Below are positions 36,901 to 51,900 of a stretch of 64,000 nt of DNA, piece by piece; position 1 is the stretch's first letter, and each line of letters opens with the position of its first letter. This DNA is from Morinoia aosen. Taxonomy: Eukaryota > Arthropoda > Malacostraca > Amphipoda > Talitridae. Both the position numbers and the translations under genes were made by a program. The notes beneath the pieces were generated by a model. That model was not told where the DNA came from. It worked only from the letters and a program-made list of their open reading frames with translations, and searched no databases. The stretch spans positions 34,277,422 through 34,341,421 of the forward strand of contig CM059570.1 in the NCBI GenBank assembly GCA_030386875.1, in the 5' to 3' direction.

Positions 36901-39900
36901 AAAAGGGAAGTAATAGGTAGTATAAAAGGAAAGTAATTTGTAGTATAAAAGGGAAGTAATTTATAGAATAAAAGGGAAGTAATAGGTAGTATAAAAGGAA
37001 AGTAATTTGTAGTATAAAAGGGAAGTAATTTGTAGAATAAAAGGGAAGAAATTTGTAGTATAAAAGGGAAGTAATTTGTAGAATAAAAGGGAAGTAATAG
37101 GTAGTATAAAAGGAAAGTAATTTGTAGTATAAAAGGGAAGATATTTATGGTATAAAAAGGAAGTAATTTGTAGAATAAAAGGGAAGTAATAGGTAGTATA
37201 AAAGGAAAGTAATTTGTAGAATAAAAGGGAAGAAATTTGTAGTATAAAAGGGAAGTAATTTGTAGAATAAAAGGGAAGTAATAGGTAGTATAAAAGGAAA
37301 GTAATTTGTAGTATAAAAGGGAAGATATTTATAGTATAAAAAGGAATTAATTTATAGTATAAAAAGGAAGTAATTTATAGTATATAAATGAAGTAATTTG
37401 TAGTATAAAAGGGAAGTAATTTGTAGTATAAAAAAGAAGTAATTTGTGGTATAAAAGGTAAGAATATTCGTTTCACGGATTAAAAGTTGGAAGAACTTTT
37501 AGGAGCTCTGCAAAAAATCTTAATTCCAGACTAAACATGACAAGAATTTAAACATTAGTTCACTTTCTTCTCAAAATGTCAAACACATTCCTACCCTATC
37601 ACCTCTAGTGCAACGAAATGAGAGAAAAACACCTACAAAATACATCAGTCTCACCCGAACAAAGAGCGGAAGTCCCATGCCATAGAAGCCAACCCTGAAG
37701 TACTCATTTTCATAGCGCTTCTCGGTGAGGATTTTCTGATAGAAAGCAGCCTGCAGTTGCAGTACTTCGCTGAGGCGGTGATAGTCAAACAGGTGACGGC
37801 GGTACAGGTTGGCCAACTCCTCCAGCAGAGGCATGCCCTCCTCCCAACACTGCTCAAGGCACCAAACACTTAAAATCTTAAGCGCAGCAAACGAACTTAA
37901 TGAGGCTCATGTGGGCGCAGAAAAGTGATGTTTAAAGCCAAAATTTGCAGCTTGTACTGCAAAAACCAACATCCAAATGAAGAAGACTTGAAACGTGCAA
38001 AATAGGATACTATTCCTGTCACAGAACAAGTGCAAGAGAACAGACTAGAAAATAGATGATTTTCATCTACAGTATATATAACCGAGTGACTCCTAGTGGA
38101 GTTTATCCTGTGGATACTTTGAGCATATATCTTTAATGTTAATTAAAAAAGCAGGCACTTAATTTTCATAAGTATACAATTTGTTCCAATACAGTGCCCA
38201 TGCCTGTGAAGAAACCTTAAACAAGGATGAATTACCATTGATCGAAAATGTATAATCATAAATTGCAATGTTTTGAACAATGCTGTTTTGATTATTATAT
38301 CCTAGCTTTGCCAAAGAATTAAAAATGAGAATGTATAACTCAGGAATATTCCCTTACCCTCATCAAAGAGTACACCACACATTCTAGAAACTCTACAGCC
38401 CTTCTAATTCATAGCAAAATGTGCAGTTGACAGTAGTTCGTAATGTCTATCTGGCCCTCGTCATCAGACAAATTATTATTATTATTATTGTAATTGTTTA
38501 ACCACCGTTACCTCATCAGACAAAGACAACCATGTAACCAACAGAAGTAATTTTACAGTTCACTTTTCTTGTGTATGTATGAGTATGGTTTTGACTCTGC
38601 CCTAAGTAGTAGTGCAAAGGTTAATAGCCCTTCGACAACATAGAACATATCGCGCCAAATTAAACTCTGCCCCAAACAAAGAACGCAGTACACGGTAGAG
38701 CAGCACAGAACCCACCTTGCCCTTATCAAAGTAAGAGATGATCTTGTTGTAAATGTACTCCTTGCGCGTGAGTTCAGTCTGGGCAGGGTAAAGTAGGTCG
38801 GCGTGCAAAACCCTGTTGCTCCAGTCGAGCTGGTCGGCGTGCAGCTGCAGCGTGAAGCCTGCTTCTGTGAAGTTGCCAGCAGGCAGGTGCAAGTCGTGTA
38901 GCTTGTAAATGTACCGAACGTACATCTCCTGCCGATTTATCTCGTTCTTGTAGAAATTCTGCTCAAAAACAGGTCAATGAGAGCCATAACCAACACAAAG
39001 AGTAAATGAACCGTAAGCAGGGACACATCAGGGACATTGCATTACATGAGCTCACGAGTAACTTTGACTAGAGGGTAGAAATAATACTCATTAAAAAGCA
39101 GTAACAAGCATACACTACAGTCAGAAGCAAACAATTAGCAGTGAAAAATGAGTAATGTGAAAAAAATCAACTAGAACTACAACGTAAGGTTACAGGGTTG
39201 CTGAAGACAGTTCGGACTTTCATTTGTTGAATGATCAGTAGCTTTACTCCAAATTAAATTACAGTTTAAAAGCTTCACTCCAAATTTTTAAATTGAAAGT
39301 TAGTTATTTTGAATTGACCACCAGCCGAGTGATAATTGAGATTAAAAGACCAGCAGTATAAAATTTCTGACTTTCCGTTAGCAAAGCTTATACAAAAAGT
39401 GGGAAAAGGTACATAAAGCTTTGTATTGACAAGACAAAAAGGTAAATTGAACAGTAAAAAACAATAACGGTGGTATTTGAGCAAGAGGTCCGCTGCTTGA
39501 TATGTTAATCACCCTCATTACTGTGGATAAGAAGACCAACCTGAACCATGTAAACACAAACTATTAAACCACCTAAATCCAAAACCTAATCACACTAAAA
39601 TGGCAGCTATAAGTAGTACTCGAAAGCATTGATTCCTACGAAATAAAATCGATAAGCACTATTAGCATGTTGCTCTGAAGTAAGTTTAAGAAGCCCACAA
39701 ATCTTTTATTCAATACAAACCATTAAAATAAAGCTTAGGAAAAACGTCAAACCCTCAACACGTCCAAGCTCCATCTCTCGTAGAGAAAATAAACTACACG
39801 GCAAAATACCAAGCATTACGAGAACTGATCTTGTATTAAAATACACTGAGGATGAAGATAAAACCTGAATTGTTCACAAACCAAAACCATTGTTCACAAA

Positions 39901-42900
39901 CCAAGCTTTGTAATTTCGCCACAAAAGGGCGAGTGGACTCACGAGGAGGTTGACGGTGCAGCTGATCCTCTTATCGCTGTTGTCGTGGCCCTGCATGACA
40001 CTGCGGTAGTCCAGCAGCCGCTCCAGCAGCCGCGTCACGGACTGCACGAAGGCGGCACCGCTGTCCCGCCACACAGGGTCGTTGCTGCGCACCTTCTCCA
40101 GTAGGCTGCGGTCACAACAGAACCAGCACGTCAGGTGTATTGAAGCTTCTAGTTGAAAACTCAACTAGGCAACTGAACTAGGAAAACTCAACTAGGTAAC
40201 TCAACTGGGAAAACTAAACTAGGCAACTGATCTAGGGAAACTTAACAACTAGGAAAACTAAACTAGGTAACTTTACTAGAAAATCGCAACTAGGCAACTC
40301 AACTAGGCTTCATGCTTATATGTCGATGAATTCAGTAGAATTCGCGTTGAAGATGACCCAAAGAGGTTTGGTAGTAGAACTACGTTATCTAGTGATGTTT
40401 TTTACTTTAAACCGTGATCATGAAACATTTAGGTCAGCTATTCCTGATATCGAAGGGTTACTGCAAATGCAGTGCGTATGAATGCCTTCCACAGCTGTTA
40501 CTTAAGGACACTTAAGTGGGACGTGGCACTGATGGATATGAGTGCTATGAATGATGTATCATGGGACCAATACATGCGTCATATTAATGGTAGGCAGCCA
40601 CACGAAGTGTAATTGAGATGGTTAATACAGAGCCAAACATGAATTCAAATTTATCGGCATGGGAAATCAGCAAACTATTTTTTGAAATGCTTTGAATAGT
40701 GGAGTAAATAAAATGTATCTAAACTGTATAACTCTCCATAAGATACATGAAGGTCAAAAACATGAATATGATATAATCTTGTATAATGATAAAACTGTGA
40801 CAAAATGACAAAGCTAAAATTTCTGTTGCTGTACATGCATTAAGAGCAATGGAATGTAAGAATCATCCTGTAAAAGAAGTTTAGATGAGATCAAAGTAGT
40901 TACTTCACATATCAAACTAATGAGACGTAAATCACTTTTCTTCAAGTAAAAAACTTAAGAAATATGAAAAAAGCACAGCAATGTAAAACGAAAAACAGAA
41001 TTAGATCAAAAAATAGTCTACATAAAGTACACACAACAGAAAATCCCCAAAACACAATCGCATCCACCATTTGATAGATCGGGGACAATAACCTTCTAAA
41101 AATTTCCGAGACAAAGAGAAATGTAATCAAATAAAAAAATTGCAAACAATCATTCACAACTGGATTTGCAGCATTAATAAATCAATGAATGGTGAATAAG
41201 CAACACAAAATTTTCATGCAATGTAAAAAATGTGACGTAATTCAGAGGGAAAACACAACTACAAAATGATCAGTTTTGCACTTGGACAACCTCTACTTAT
41301 GAAAATCAGTCTCCCAGCACCGAGGCCACGAAAAGCGCTCAAACGATGACAGATGAGAGCAAAAATATGAATCAATGTGACAACGATGGATGCATAAATG
41401 CATTTTTAAAAATAGAAACAAATACAAAAACAGGGAATTAAAAGCATTCACTAGATAGCAGAAACAAAAAATGATCAATTTATAAACTACAAAAGGAAGC
41501 AACATAAATCCCAAAAATTACAAGTTACATGCTGAGTAGCGAAACAAGCTATATTGAAATTAGGAATTAAATATATTTAAAATTCTATCACGATACATTT
41601 TTCAATTACCAGCTGTATTTACCGAAGGTATAGGCCTTATGTTTTATTCTATTATTCTTCAGGTTATATTAATTTTCATCAATCCTTCCCAAGTATTTTA
41701 ATAATTTCGATTCTTTACATATGTAGCTGCAAAATCAGCTAAATACAAACTTATAAAATGGTCCTACTCAGCCCAAACTATTTTGTTGAGAGCTGTAGAA
41801 GAATATTAATTAGCCCTTGGAAGTTACCCTCACATGTATAAAAATCTTCAAATACTCTATTTTCATGAACTAAATCAAGTGAGGTGAATGAGTAAATAAG
41901 TTTCCCCTATGCACAAGCTATTTTGCAACCAACGGTTTACATACCAACGCTTTCCCTGCTCTGAGTACGTTATGTACGACAAATGGCGGCGTAATCGCGC
42001 TACAGTCAACACAGGTAATGCAAACCCAGCAAGAATGAAGCTGAACTCTTGGAACACATCCATGATGCAAAAAAATTAGCATTTGCAAACCATGGAGGTT
42101 TTTTCCGGAAGAAAATTAAAGAAAAAAATTAAGGAGGCTGATTTTGAGCGATTAATACACCTAACGTAATAATTAAGGAAAAAATATGTGCGGCAGTTGA
42201 TTCCAGAAAAAATGTAGACGGTTGAAGAGCAACAAATAGATGGTTCAAGAGCGGAATGCTGCTCTATAGAGTTTGACATACGCATATACTTACAGCGCGC
42301 TCAAGTGTTCCCTGGCAGCATAAGTGAATAAGGAAATTTAGCAGATGTGAAAACGAAACGAGGGTTCAGGAGACATGAGGTAAGGTCACAATTCTCACCT
42401 GCTCAATGAAGAAGCAGCCTGAAATAAATTTCCTCACTACTAACCAAAGTTGGCCAAAATTAGAATGAGCCGATTTTAAAGGAGAGAAGAACCTTCAAAA
42501 TACGGGACAAAAATTTCAATTACACATCAACTATCCTTGCAAGTCATATGACGCACATTGAAGCCATAAAACGTTTATTATAACGAGATAATGCAACACT
42601 ATCCTATAATGTCGGTTAGATGACAAAAAAGCAGAATCCTAAACTGAACAAGATCGCACTGTCGACAAATATCCATATGGTAAAATTTGATTCATCTTCC
42701 GTACACCTACATAGGAATACTAGAAGTTAATCATTAACATAAAATTTTACACCAAATTATAACTACTGAGTTAGCTATCTAGTTTTGCCTCAAATTTGGT
42801 AATGAGTATTTTGTCAATAAAGAAAATACAAGGCAAAAAAATTACTTCACTCTATAACAACAGCATTATTTTCTTCATGAACAAAGTATTAGGGCGATAT

Positions 42901-45900
42901 TTATTAAAAGTTCACTTAAAATATACAATAGGGTAAGAGCTTTTAAATGAAGAAATTAGAATGAAAAGCTATATAAATGGTATCGAAATATCTACCAAAA
43001 ATGACGGTGGTCCGTATAGGTTAGTATATATCTTAAAAGTGATACTGCTTCCAGATGAAAACTGACATTACGAGTACTAACAGTGAATTGAAATAAAACT
43101 AGAAAGGAATTGAGAACAGTACAACTATGTTGAGAGTAAAATTATTGAGTCAAGCACTATTTCGATGATAGTTATTCTAATTTAAGACCTGTGAAAAGCA
43201 ACAACACAAATACAATTACTGGAGTTGACTTTCATACATAAGTGCTTCAATAACTGGTCTTAAAATACTATATCATTAAACAGCCGCGTAAAGCACACAT
43301 CCAACTTCAGTACACACTGCACTTAAGCACAGTTTGGGCAGGATTTAATCAACACACTAACCGAGTTAACCGAATAATAGGAAGCATTCTGTTCTCCTAA
43401 GTACATCAAGTAACTAATGCAGGCAAGTGGATTGAGCGGTGCCGACCCCAAGAGAGACACTCACATGGTGTTGAAGAGCTGACGGTACTGGTCGTCTCCC
43501 TTGTTCTCACTGATCAGGATGTCCAGCTTGTCTATCAACTCTGTCTCCACCTGCACCAAATGAGGGCGGTCAGAGCACTGCAGCGCACACAATCATGGGC
43601 CAAACCGCGGAGGGGAACAAGCAATCAAATTCAGCAAGGGGGAAGGAATCGAATTAAGCAACGGAAAATGATAAAAACTTGGCCTCAATTAATGCAAAAT
43701 CTGAATTTCCGATGATAGTCCGTTAAAATTCCAACATTTATTCTGATCATTAATATCAATATTTATCAGTACTTCACTGTATATAGGATATAGAATGAAG
43801 CCACACTATCATTTAGGTGATAAACGAAATAAAATTAATGCGTTGTTTGACACACACTTAAAAACGATCATCAAATAACAAAACCACAGAACATCACCCA
43901 CATCTGAATAAACAAATACACAGCAGACATATAAAGTGATTTCATCCATTAGCAACAGTCATATATTATCATTAACAAGTTTAACTTCACGGCCAAGAAA
44001 TTTCATAACCTGTAATCATGTTCTATATGAATATATTTGTAGCAAAAAAACTTGTTTTAGATCAATCAGAAGGCAAGCTGTAACAATAGAAGCTTCCATA
44101 AGGAGTACACAAATCGACCAGAGACAACATTTCAAAGCCATTGAAAATTATAGACAATTTAGAATGGAATTCAGATCCCTTCACGCAACTCGGTCACCCC
44201 AGTATCAACACGGAGAACAAACGCTCTAAAAAACATGCGCAATTAAATTACTGGGCACAAACCTGGCTTGTTGCGGCACTGAAAATTTGAGACGTCTCTG
44301 CACAAAGCAAATCAGTTGCCTCATACTTAATACTGTACTGGTGGACTTGAAAATCTCTATAACTTACTGTTGGCCTGCTGCTGCACTGACCTGCTTGAAG
44401 TTCCCCCTGGCCTGCTGCTCGGCCTGCATCAGGTCAAAAAAGATGGGCAGCGTGGCCCTCCTGAGCTCCGGCTGCGGCACCAGCGTCATCTCCAGGAACG
44501 GCCCCACCAGGCTGCCTACGAAGTGGATCCGCTGCTCGTCTGCGTGGGCAACAAGCAAGATATAACGGCCACACGCACCAGAAAGGCAAAAGAATCCAGT
44601 GTTTCCATGTCTAATGTTCCAAGTGTCCAAGAATTCAATGTTCTAATATCCAGGAGTTTATCACATGTATTTTTTCATAGGCCCATGACACAAGTACCAA
44701 AGGGAACCATTGCATGCATCTACAGTTAAATCTTACAGATTTTAATAAAAAATATACTTCTGATAGAAGCAAATAATGAAATTTCTTCACTTCTTTGGGA
44801 ATAACGAGATGGTTGATACAGCATAGGTTGTTTTTCAGGCCTATTTGTCATCAAGGGAATAACGTCTTTCAATTTGCGTGCACAGCACAAGGACTGAAAA
44901 ATAGGGTCTGCACTTAACAATACATTTAAATAATCATCTCAAGTATTCATGACAACAAAACGATACTCAGAGAGCCATGGATACAAAGTAATCCTCAAAC
45001 AATCATAGTATAATGAAACACAACACTTCATAGTTATCAACCTGAGGCCATCAATATCCTACCTCAGGAAAGAACTCAGTGATTACAAGAGTGCGTCCAG
45101 TGTTCCAAAAGAGCTGAACAAAACGATTCTGAGCTCCAGTGCTGGCTCAAAACCGAGTTACTATGCGACTCCAAGCAGTTTGACTTTCTAGGAATTGACA
45201 CTAAATTTTCTGCAACTCAAATAAAGAGAAGAGACTTGCACACTGATACCAAGGTTAAACGTACAAACTAGAGCCCATACTCCCTTCACACACTTATCAA
45301 GTCTCCCTTGCCTCTGTCACAATTCCCCGTATTATAGAGCAATACAATATTTGACCTCTACTAGGGCTATCTCTTCACAACAGCATGGGCTTAGTTGAGT
45401 AAAATTTAGAAATTTCGTAGATAATTAAATGCAGCGAGTCTCTTACAAACGCAGCTTGAAGTATTGAACCAAGTGGCTGTCTTATTAGGTCAAACTAGAG
45501 TTAAAAATTCAATACACTTGACACGTACGCTTGGATGATTAAAATTTAAGCATTGGATCTCAAAGTTGATGTGATTTTATAAAAGCAAAACTATTCATCA
45601 TTTGTATGGATTACATGGAAACTCTTAACACTGAGTACCATATGCTGCAATGCATGTATTATAAGACGTATCTGCAACTTTGGGTTCAAAATTCTTATGT
45701 AAACAGTTGAAGATTAGATTAGATCTTAGTTTAAGCCTCTCTAAACGCTGAAAAGCGTACGGAAGAGAAGAAGGAGGAAGGCGCCATTTAGTATGAAGAT
45801 AAAGGAATGCGGTATCTATGCAGAAGACACATTGAAACAGTAACTTGAGAGACAGAAGTTCATGAAACACAATAAAAGTTGATGAAAAAAGTAGTACGTG

Positions 45901-48900
45901 TTGAAAAACAAGACAGCAGTGAACCGAAAAAAGGTGGCCCGCAACATAGCAAAAAACATTTCATTTGAACAAAAAGAAAGCCTACCTAACTCTCAGCTCG
46001 GGCCCTTACACATTTTCCCTCTGGGAGTGCTAATTCCTATAGACACAATAGTTGTATCTCCCTGAGGGAACCGGTTGAAGATGCCAGAGGGTTTCCTCTT
46101 AGAGCCATCCGGCTTCGATCTCATAATTATTGAACCAAAAATAATGATTACTTATAGAAAAATTTAAATCTACTGCCCAACACTGCACTGATGGTGAGGT
46201 CAATTTGCACCACCAAACGCATTATTTAGTACCTAACCCTAACCTAACCCAATTCCTCAGATTTCAACGGGGTGTTCAAACCAGGGATAATGCATGAAAT
46301 TGTATGAAATAGAATTTCATCCTTTATTAAAACTTTGCCGGCATGGGAATACGAGGCAGAAGACGGCACCATTTATGACGATGTAATAAAAGAATTAAGT
46401 CTTGGAGTGTAGAGACGCTGGCGCTTGTTAGCGCCGGCCATGTTAATTGGTCAGGGATTGTAAAACCTCAACATATTAATATAAACGATTACCGGTTTCG
46501 GCCGCTTTGACTAAAAGAGACAGAGTGTGTGACCAATCTTTAATTTGGCCATGGCTGGGTGGTCTGGAAAGCCGGGCTCCTACCCAGAAACCTAACCCCC
46601 CCTCCCCTCTTGCCCAAAACTCCCCTCTCTTGTGGGGAAGCGCTGTCCACGACAGCATAAGAATGGTCTTTAGGATCACTCCGGGTCAGGACGCGAAAGC
46701 GAGTGGAAAAGAATTTGGTCTCCGGTTACGAGATAGGTCGGTCAGAATCTCGCGAAGCGGAATGCGTGTGCCTTGGCCTTGGGCAGGGACTTAGCGTGAG
46801 CAGTAACCAAAGAGGGCGAGATTGCTTAAAGCACAGTTAAACTCAAGCGTCGAGCGGTGCTCTGATTGTTTGCTGCTTCCTTTTGTTTCATGTTCGTCCC
46901 TTGTGAGCTCGACTTGCTCAAATATCCGAATTCTAAGTCTGGTTTGGCTTGAGTGTGGGCTGAGACACTCTTCAGGGTTTGGTTTCGCGTATTGTATTGT
47001 TGGCTGTTTGCACAAAGTCAAGTGTGGTTGTCCTTCTGAGCGATCAGCAAGGACAGGGAATCGTGCTTGAGGGTGGGCAGAGACGCTCGTCTTGGTGTGA
47101 TATCGGGAGCGTATTCCGACTGTATGCACACAGTTTGTTTTGCGTGTCATTCTGAGCAGTCCTTAAGGACGTGGCCTATTGGGCGGTTAGAGCAGAAGTG
47201 TAATTTTTGAGTGTTATTGTGAAGGTTATTGTGGTCGTCCAGCCCTCCCGGCGCGTGCTCCCGCCATTCAGTAATTGCATCCCCAGAACACTGTGAAAGT
47301 CTCCACGATTATCTCTATCCTCTAATCACGAGTAAACTCGCCTGCTGAAACACGTGAGCCTACCTAAGGCCCTTGCTACCAAAGACGTGATATAAGAATA
47401 GGGGTGGACGTAAGAGCTAACGCTTGCGCGCTATCGCCACCCAGTCTCGCACTCAAGGAAAGGTCTTAAGAATAATTAATTACTAATCTTTAATTCCGGG
47501 TTTCACCCGGTGGTGGCAGCAAATTAACGCTACTCTCTTTAGATCTTAATGTAACACCAGTGCGGTGCAATTCGATCAGAAAATAAAAAATAAATAGAAA
47601 ATAAAAAGCACAGTATAGAGTGTGGCAGAAACACAGCCTATTCAAAATTCCTTCCCTAGCAATACCAGTATTTTGCTCAAACTCAATCCCAATCGTCACT
47701 GTGGCCATGACATCCATCTAACATCTTTTTTTTTGTTGACAAGGCCTTGTGGATATTATTATTATTATTATTGTAATTGTTTAACCACCGTTACCACTAA
47801 CAAGTGATCCGCACAGTGAGTCGCAGTAGCGTATTACATTTCAAGCACAATTTAAACTAAAATTGTAAATGGCATCACTATTAATTTACATGGTCTTTAT
47901 AATTTACAACTCATGGTAGATTAGATTACATAGAATAAGTCAGCTTCTAGGAGGAACCTATAGAGGGCTCCCCCTAATTCAACCGGGCCAGAGTCTCCCA
48001 GTAACTCGCTCATCACCACCTCGCTCTGACCGAAGTAACGGCGTCTTAGTGCAGCATATCGTTGGCACTCTGTGAGAATGTGTTTTACACTCACAGTAAC
48101 TTGACACTGGTGACATTGCGGCGGCGCAGTCCTGTTCATCAAATACTCATGCGTTAGAAGTGTATGTCCAATACAGAGGCGACACAGCTTTATCTCCCAC
48201 TCCCCGTTGGTCCAGCAGCTTGTTCGGAGGGGTTGTGTCGTGTCCTTAATTTCTCGGAGTTTGTTCTCAGTCACTTCACGCCAGTCATGATTCCAGTTTT
48301 GATGGACGAGTCTTTTAAAGGCACATGCGAAGTCTCCGCGAGGCATTCCTTTGCGTATCTGGCGCTCTCGTTGGGTGGCAGACTGTGCAGCCTCGTCAGC
48401 TCTCTCGTTTCCCGCCACACCCACATGGCTAGGCACCCAGCACAATGTATAATTTTTTCCGATCTCAGTCATCAGCGTTAAGATCTGCGTTATTATAGGA
48501 TGGGTGTTGCAGGGTTTTATGATACTTTGTAGGGCGCTACGACAGTCGGAGACGATTGTGATCATACTCGTATCCACCGCTCGAGATGCGCACTCCGCGT
48601 ACAGTATTGCACACAACTCAGCTGTGAACACCGAAGCCACTGATGAGAGTTTGACCGCTAGTATGTTTAACCCATGGACGGCTGCATATGCTGTGCCATG
48701 TTCAGTTTTAGATCCATCGGTAAAGAAGACAGCTGTTTCAGAGTGACGTACGAAGTGATCGAGGAATAGGGCTCTGGATGGGGCTGCACCAAGCAGTCGT
48801 TTATGCAGGTCAGCCAGTTCACTGCACACAGCTACTGGGGGAGAGACCCACGGAGCGATGGGGGAGAGACCCACGGAGCGATGGGGGAGACGCTCTCCGG

Positions 48901-51900
48901 AGCCACGCACTCCAGTGAGATGTCATAGTTCCTTAGTATAGTTTGCAGGCGAACATAAAATGGTTTGGGGTTTCTTTCGTTTGCATGCAGGCGTCCCGAA
49001 GCACAGCGAATTTTTGAGAGAATTTGTTGAGCAGGATCAGTGAGCAGTCTAAGGTAGTAGTTTACGATCTTTATTTCCAGGTAATATGCTAAAGGTTTTA
49101 TTCCGGTTTCTGCATGGAGTGATAAGATAGGTGAACTTTTGAACGCACCAGTGGCCACACGAAGGGCATAATTCTGCACAGTGTGCAATGAGTTCATTAG
49201 GGTAGCACATGCAGAGCTATAAGCTTCTGAGCCATAGTCCAATTTTGGCTTTAGTAGACCCATATAAAGACGGAGCAAGGTTTGCCGATCTGCTCCATAC
49301 TGGGTATGGGATATGACTTTCATTAGGTTTATGTGTTGTGAACATGCTCGTTTGAGGGATTGGATGTGGGGCCGCCAGGTAAGGCTTGAGTCAAAGATTA
49401 ATCCTAGATACTTGAATTGCTCAACATGTGGTAACACTGCATTGTTTAGATGAAGTTCGGGAGAGGCTTTCAGACAGCCACGAGTACGGCAGAAATGCAT
49501 AGTCACTGTTTTGGATGGGGAGAATTGAAATCCAGTGGTTGCTGTCCATTGCGTGAGGTGGTTAATAGCGATCTGCAATTGTCGTTTTAGGCACTCCGGT
49601 GTTTTGCCCGACACATAGATGACAAAGTCATCTACGTATAGAAGCCGCTGGACAGTCTGTGGAATTTCATCAGCGATATCATTTATGGCAATAAGGAAAC
49701 ACACGCAGCTGAGGATACTTCCTTGAGGGACTCCTCCTTGGAGGCTTTTGGTTGACGAGTGGACATTCTGGAGACGGACTCTAATTTTTCTATTATTCAT
49801 GAAGTTGCTTAGGAAAGCAAGAAGGTGCCCATGTGTACCATATTTCTGAAGTTTCAGTAGGATTCCGTATGTCCATGCGGTGTCATATGCTTTCTGTAGA
49901 TCAAAGTTTAGTTAGTTTATTAGTTTATTAGTTAGTTTAAGCCTCCCTATCCTCAACAATGAGATGTAAAGAGAGGAAGGAAGAAGGCACCATTTAGTAT
50001 GGAGTTAAGGGAACGTGGAATCTATGCAGAAAGGGCACAGAAACAGACAGCTAAGAAAGAAGTTCATGAAACAAGAAAAAGTTGAAGAAGAAAGTAGTAG
50101 GCGCTGAAAAACAGGACAGCAGTGAACCGAAAAAAAGATGGTCCGTAACACAACAAAACATATTCTATTTTAACAAAAGAAAGCCTACCTAACCTTTAGC
50201 TCGGGCCCTCACATTGTCCCCCTGGGAGCGCTAGTTCCCATAGATACAATAATTGTATCCCCCTGAGGGGTCTGTAGATCAAAGAAGACGGCTATAAGAT
50301 GATTCTTTGAAGTAATACTCGAAGCGATGTGTGATGACAGCGTCACCAAATGGTCGGTGGTACTTCGGTTCTTCCGGAAGCCAGATTGGATATTTACTAT
50401 TTTTCTAATTGATTCCAAAAACCAGACTAGTCTCCTGTTAACAATTTTTTCAAGCAGTTTGCTTAAGCATGAGGTGAGAGCAATTGGACGGTAACTATTT
50501 GGAGATGTCGGATCTTTACCAGTTTTTAAAATTGCTATTATTATCGTCAGTGACCAAGTTGCTGGAAATACCTGCTGGGACCATATTTTGTTGAAGAGAG
50601 AGAGTACTGCAGGGAGGAAGGTTTCGTGGGCTTTTTTAATCAAGCTGTACGAGATGTCATCATGGCCAGCAGCGCTATCGCTGGTTGTGCGTAGGGCAGT
50701 TTTAAGTTCTGACATGGTTAAGGGGCTATTGTATGCTTCTTTGTCTCCCCCCAAGCGCAGCGGTCTTCCTCCCCACCTTTCCTTATATCGCGTGAAGGAC
50801 GCGTCGACGGTTGCGTTTTCACTCACTGATGAGAAGTGTCCCGCCAGCATCTCCGCAGCTTCCAGCAGTGTTTCAGTCAGGTTGTTCGTACGGGGATCTC
50901 TCAATTTTGGGGTTGGAGTCAATTTAAATTTTCCGGACAGCTTTTGGACTTTTTTCCATACTAAGTTTAGGCTGGTTTTAGTATTTATACTACTGATGAA
51001 AGCTTTCCAGGATGTTTGTTTACTTGTCAGGAAGGTCTTCCGGCAGATTGCCTTTGCTCTATTGTATCGGATCCTGTTATACGCATTGTTACATCTTTCC
51101 AAGGCTCTTTCAGCTCGCGTACGCTCTCGTTTTGCAATTTCACACTCAGAGTTCCACCACGGTACCGGAGGTCGCGGTAGAGAGCCGCTCTTGCGAGGTA
51201 TGGATGTATCAGCAGCTTGCTGTAAGATGTTGGTCAAAGTAGCTGTGTGATCCTCAACATTCTTTCCATTCAGCTGGTCGATATCCTCACTTGACAACTG
51301 GGTCAGTCTGCTAAACAGAGTCCAATTTCCTTTGTTTAGGTCATACCGTTCATATCTGGCTTGCATATTTTGAGGATGGACAGGATCGAGATGGATAGGG
51401 TAGTGATCGCTGTCATAAAGGTTTGCATTAACATGGTATTTAAAATCCAGATAGCAGTCAGGAGAGCATAGTGTTAAATCGATGACAGAGAGGGATCCCG
51501 TCTGCCTGTGAAAATGTGTAGGTTGTCCGTCGTTCATGATACAGATGTTATTTTCTCTTACTATTCTTTCCATGAGTTGTCTTTATCATTTACCACGTTG
51601 TCATTCCATAGTTGGTTTCGAGCATTGAAGTCCCCCATTATAATATACGGGGTAGGCAACTGGGAAATCAAATTTTCAACTTCTTGGTGTTGTATATTGA
51701 TGTGCGGCAAGTAGACCGAGCATATGGTGTATGTCCGGTGCAGATTAATACGTAGTGCTACTGCTTGCAATGTGGTACGCAAGTCAATCCGGTGATGCGG
51801 TATTGTCCTGTGGATCAATATCGCAGCGCCCCGCTCGTGATCATCAGCGCGGGTCACACCAGAGGTATAGAGAGAGTACTGAGTGGGTGGTGTCACCGTT

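Noticed and set aside
46228-46255. CCTAACCCTAACCTAACCC, similar to the insect telomere repeat (TTAGG)n
   Set aside because: Only three irregular units; chance or a tiny interstitial remnant.
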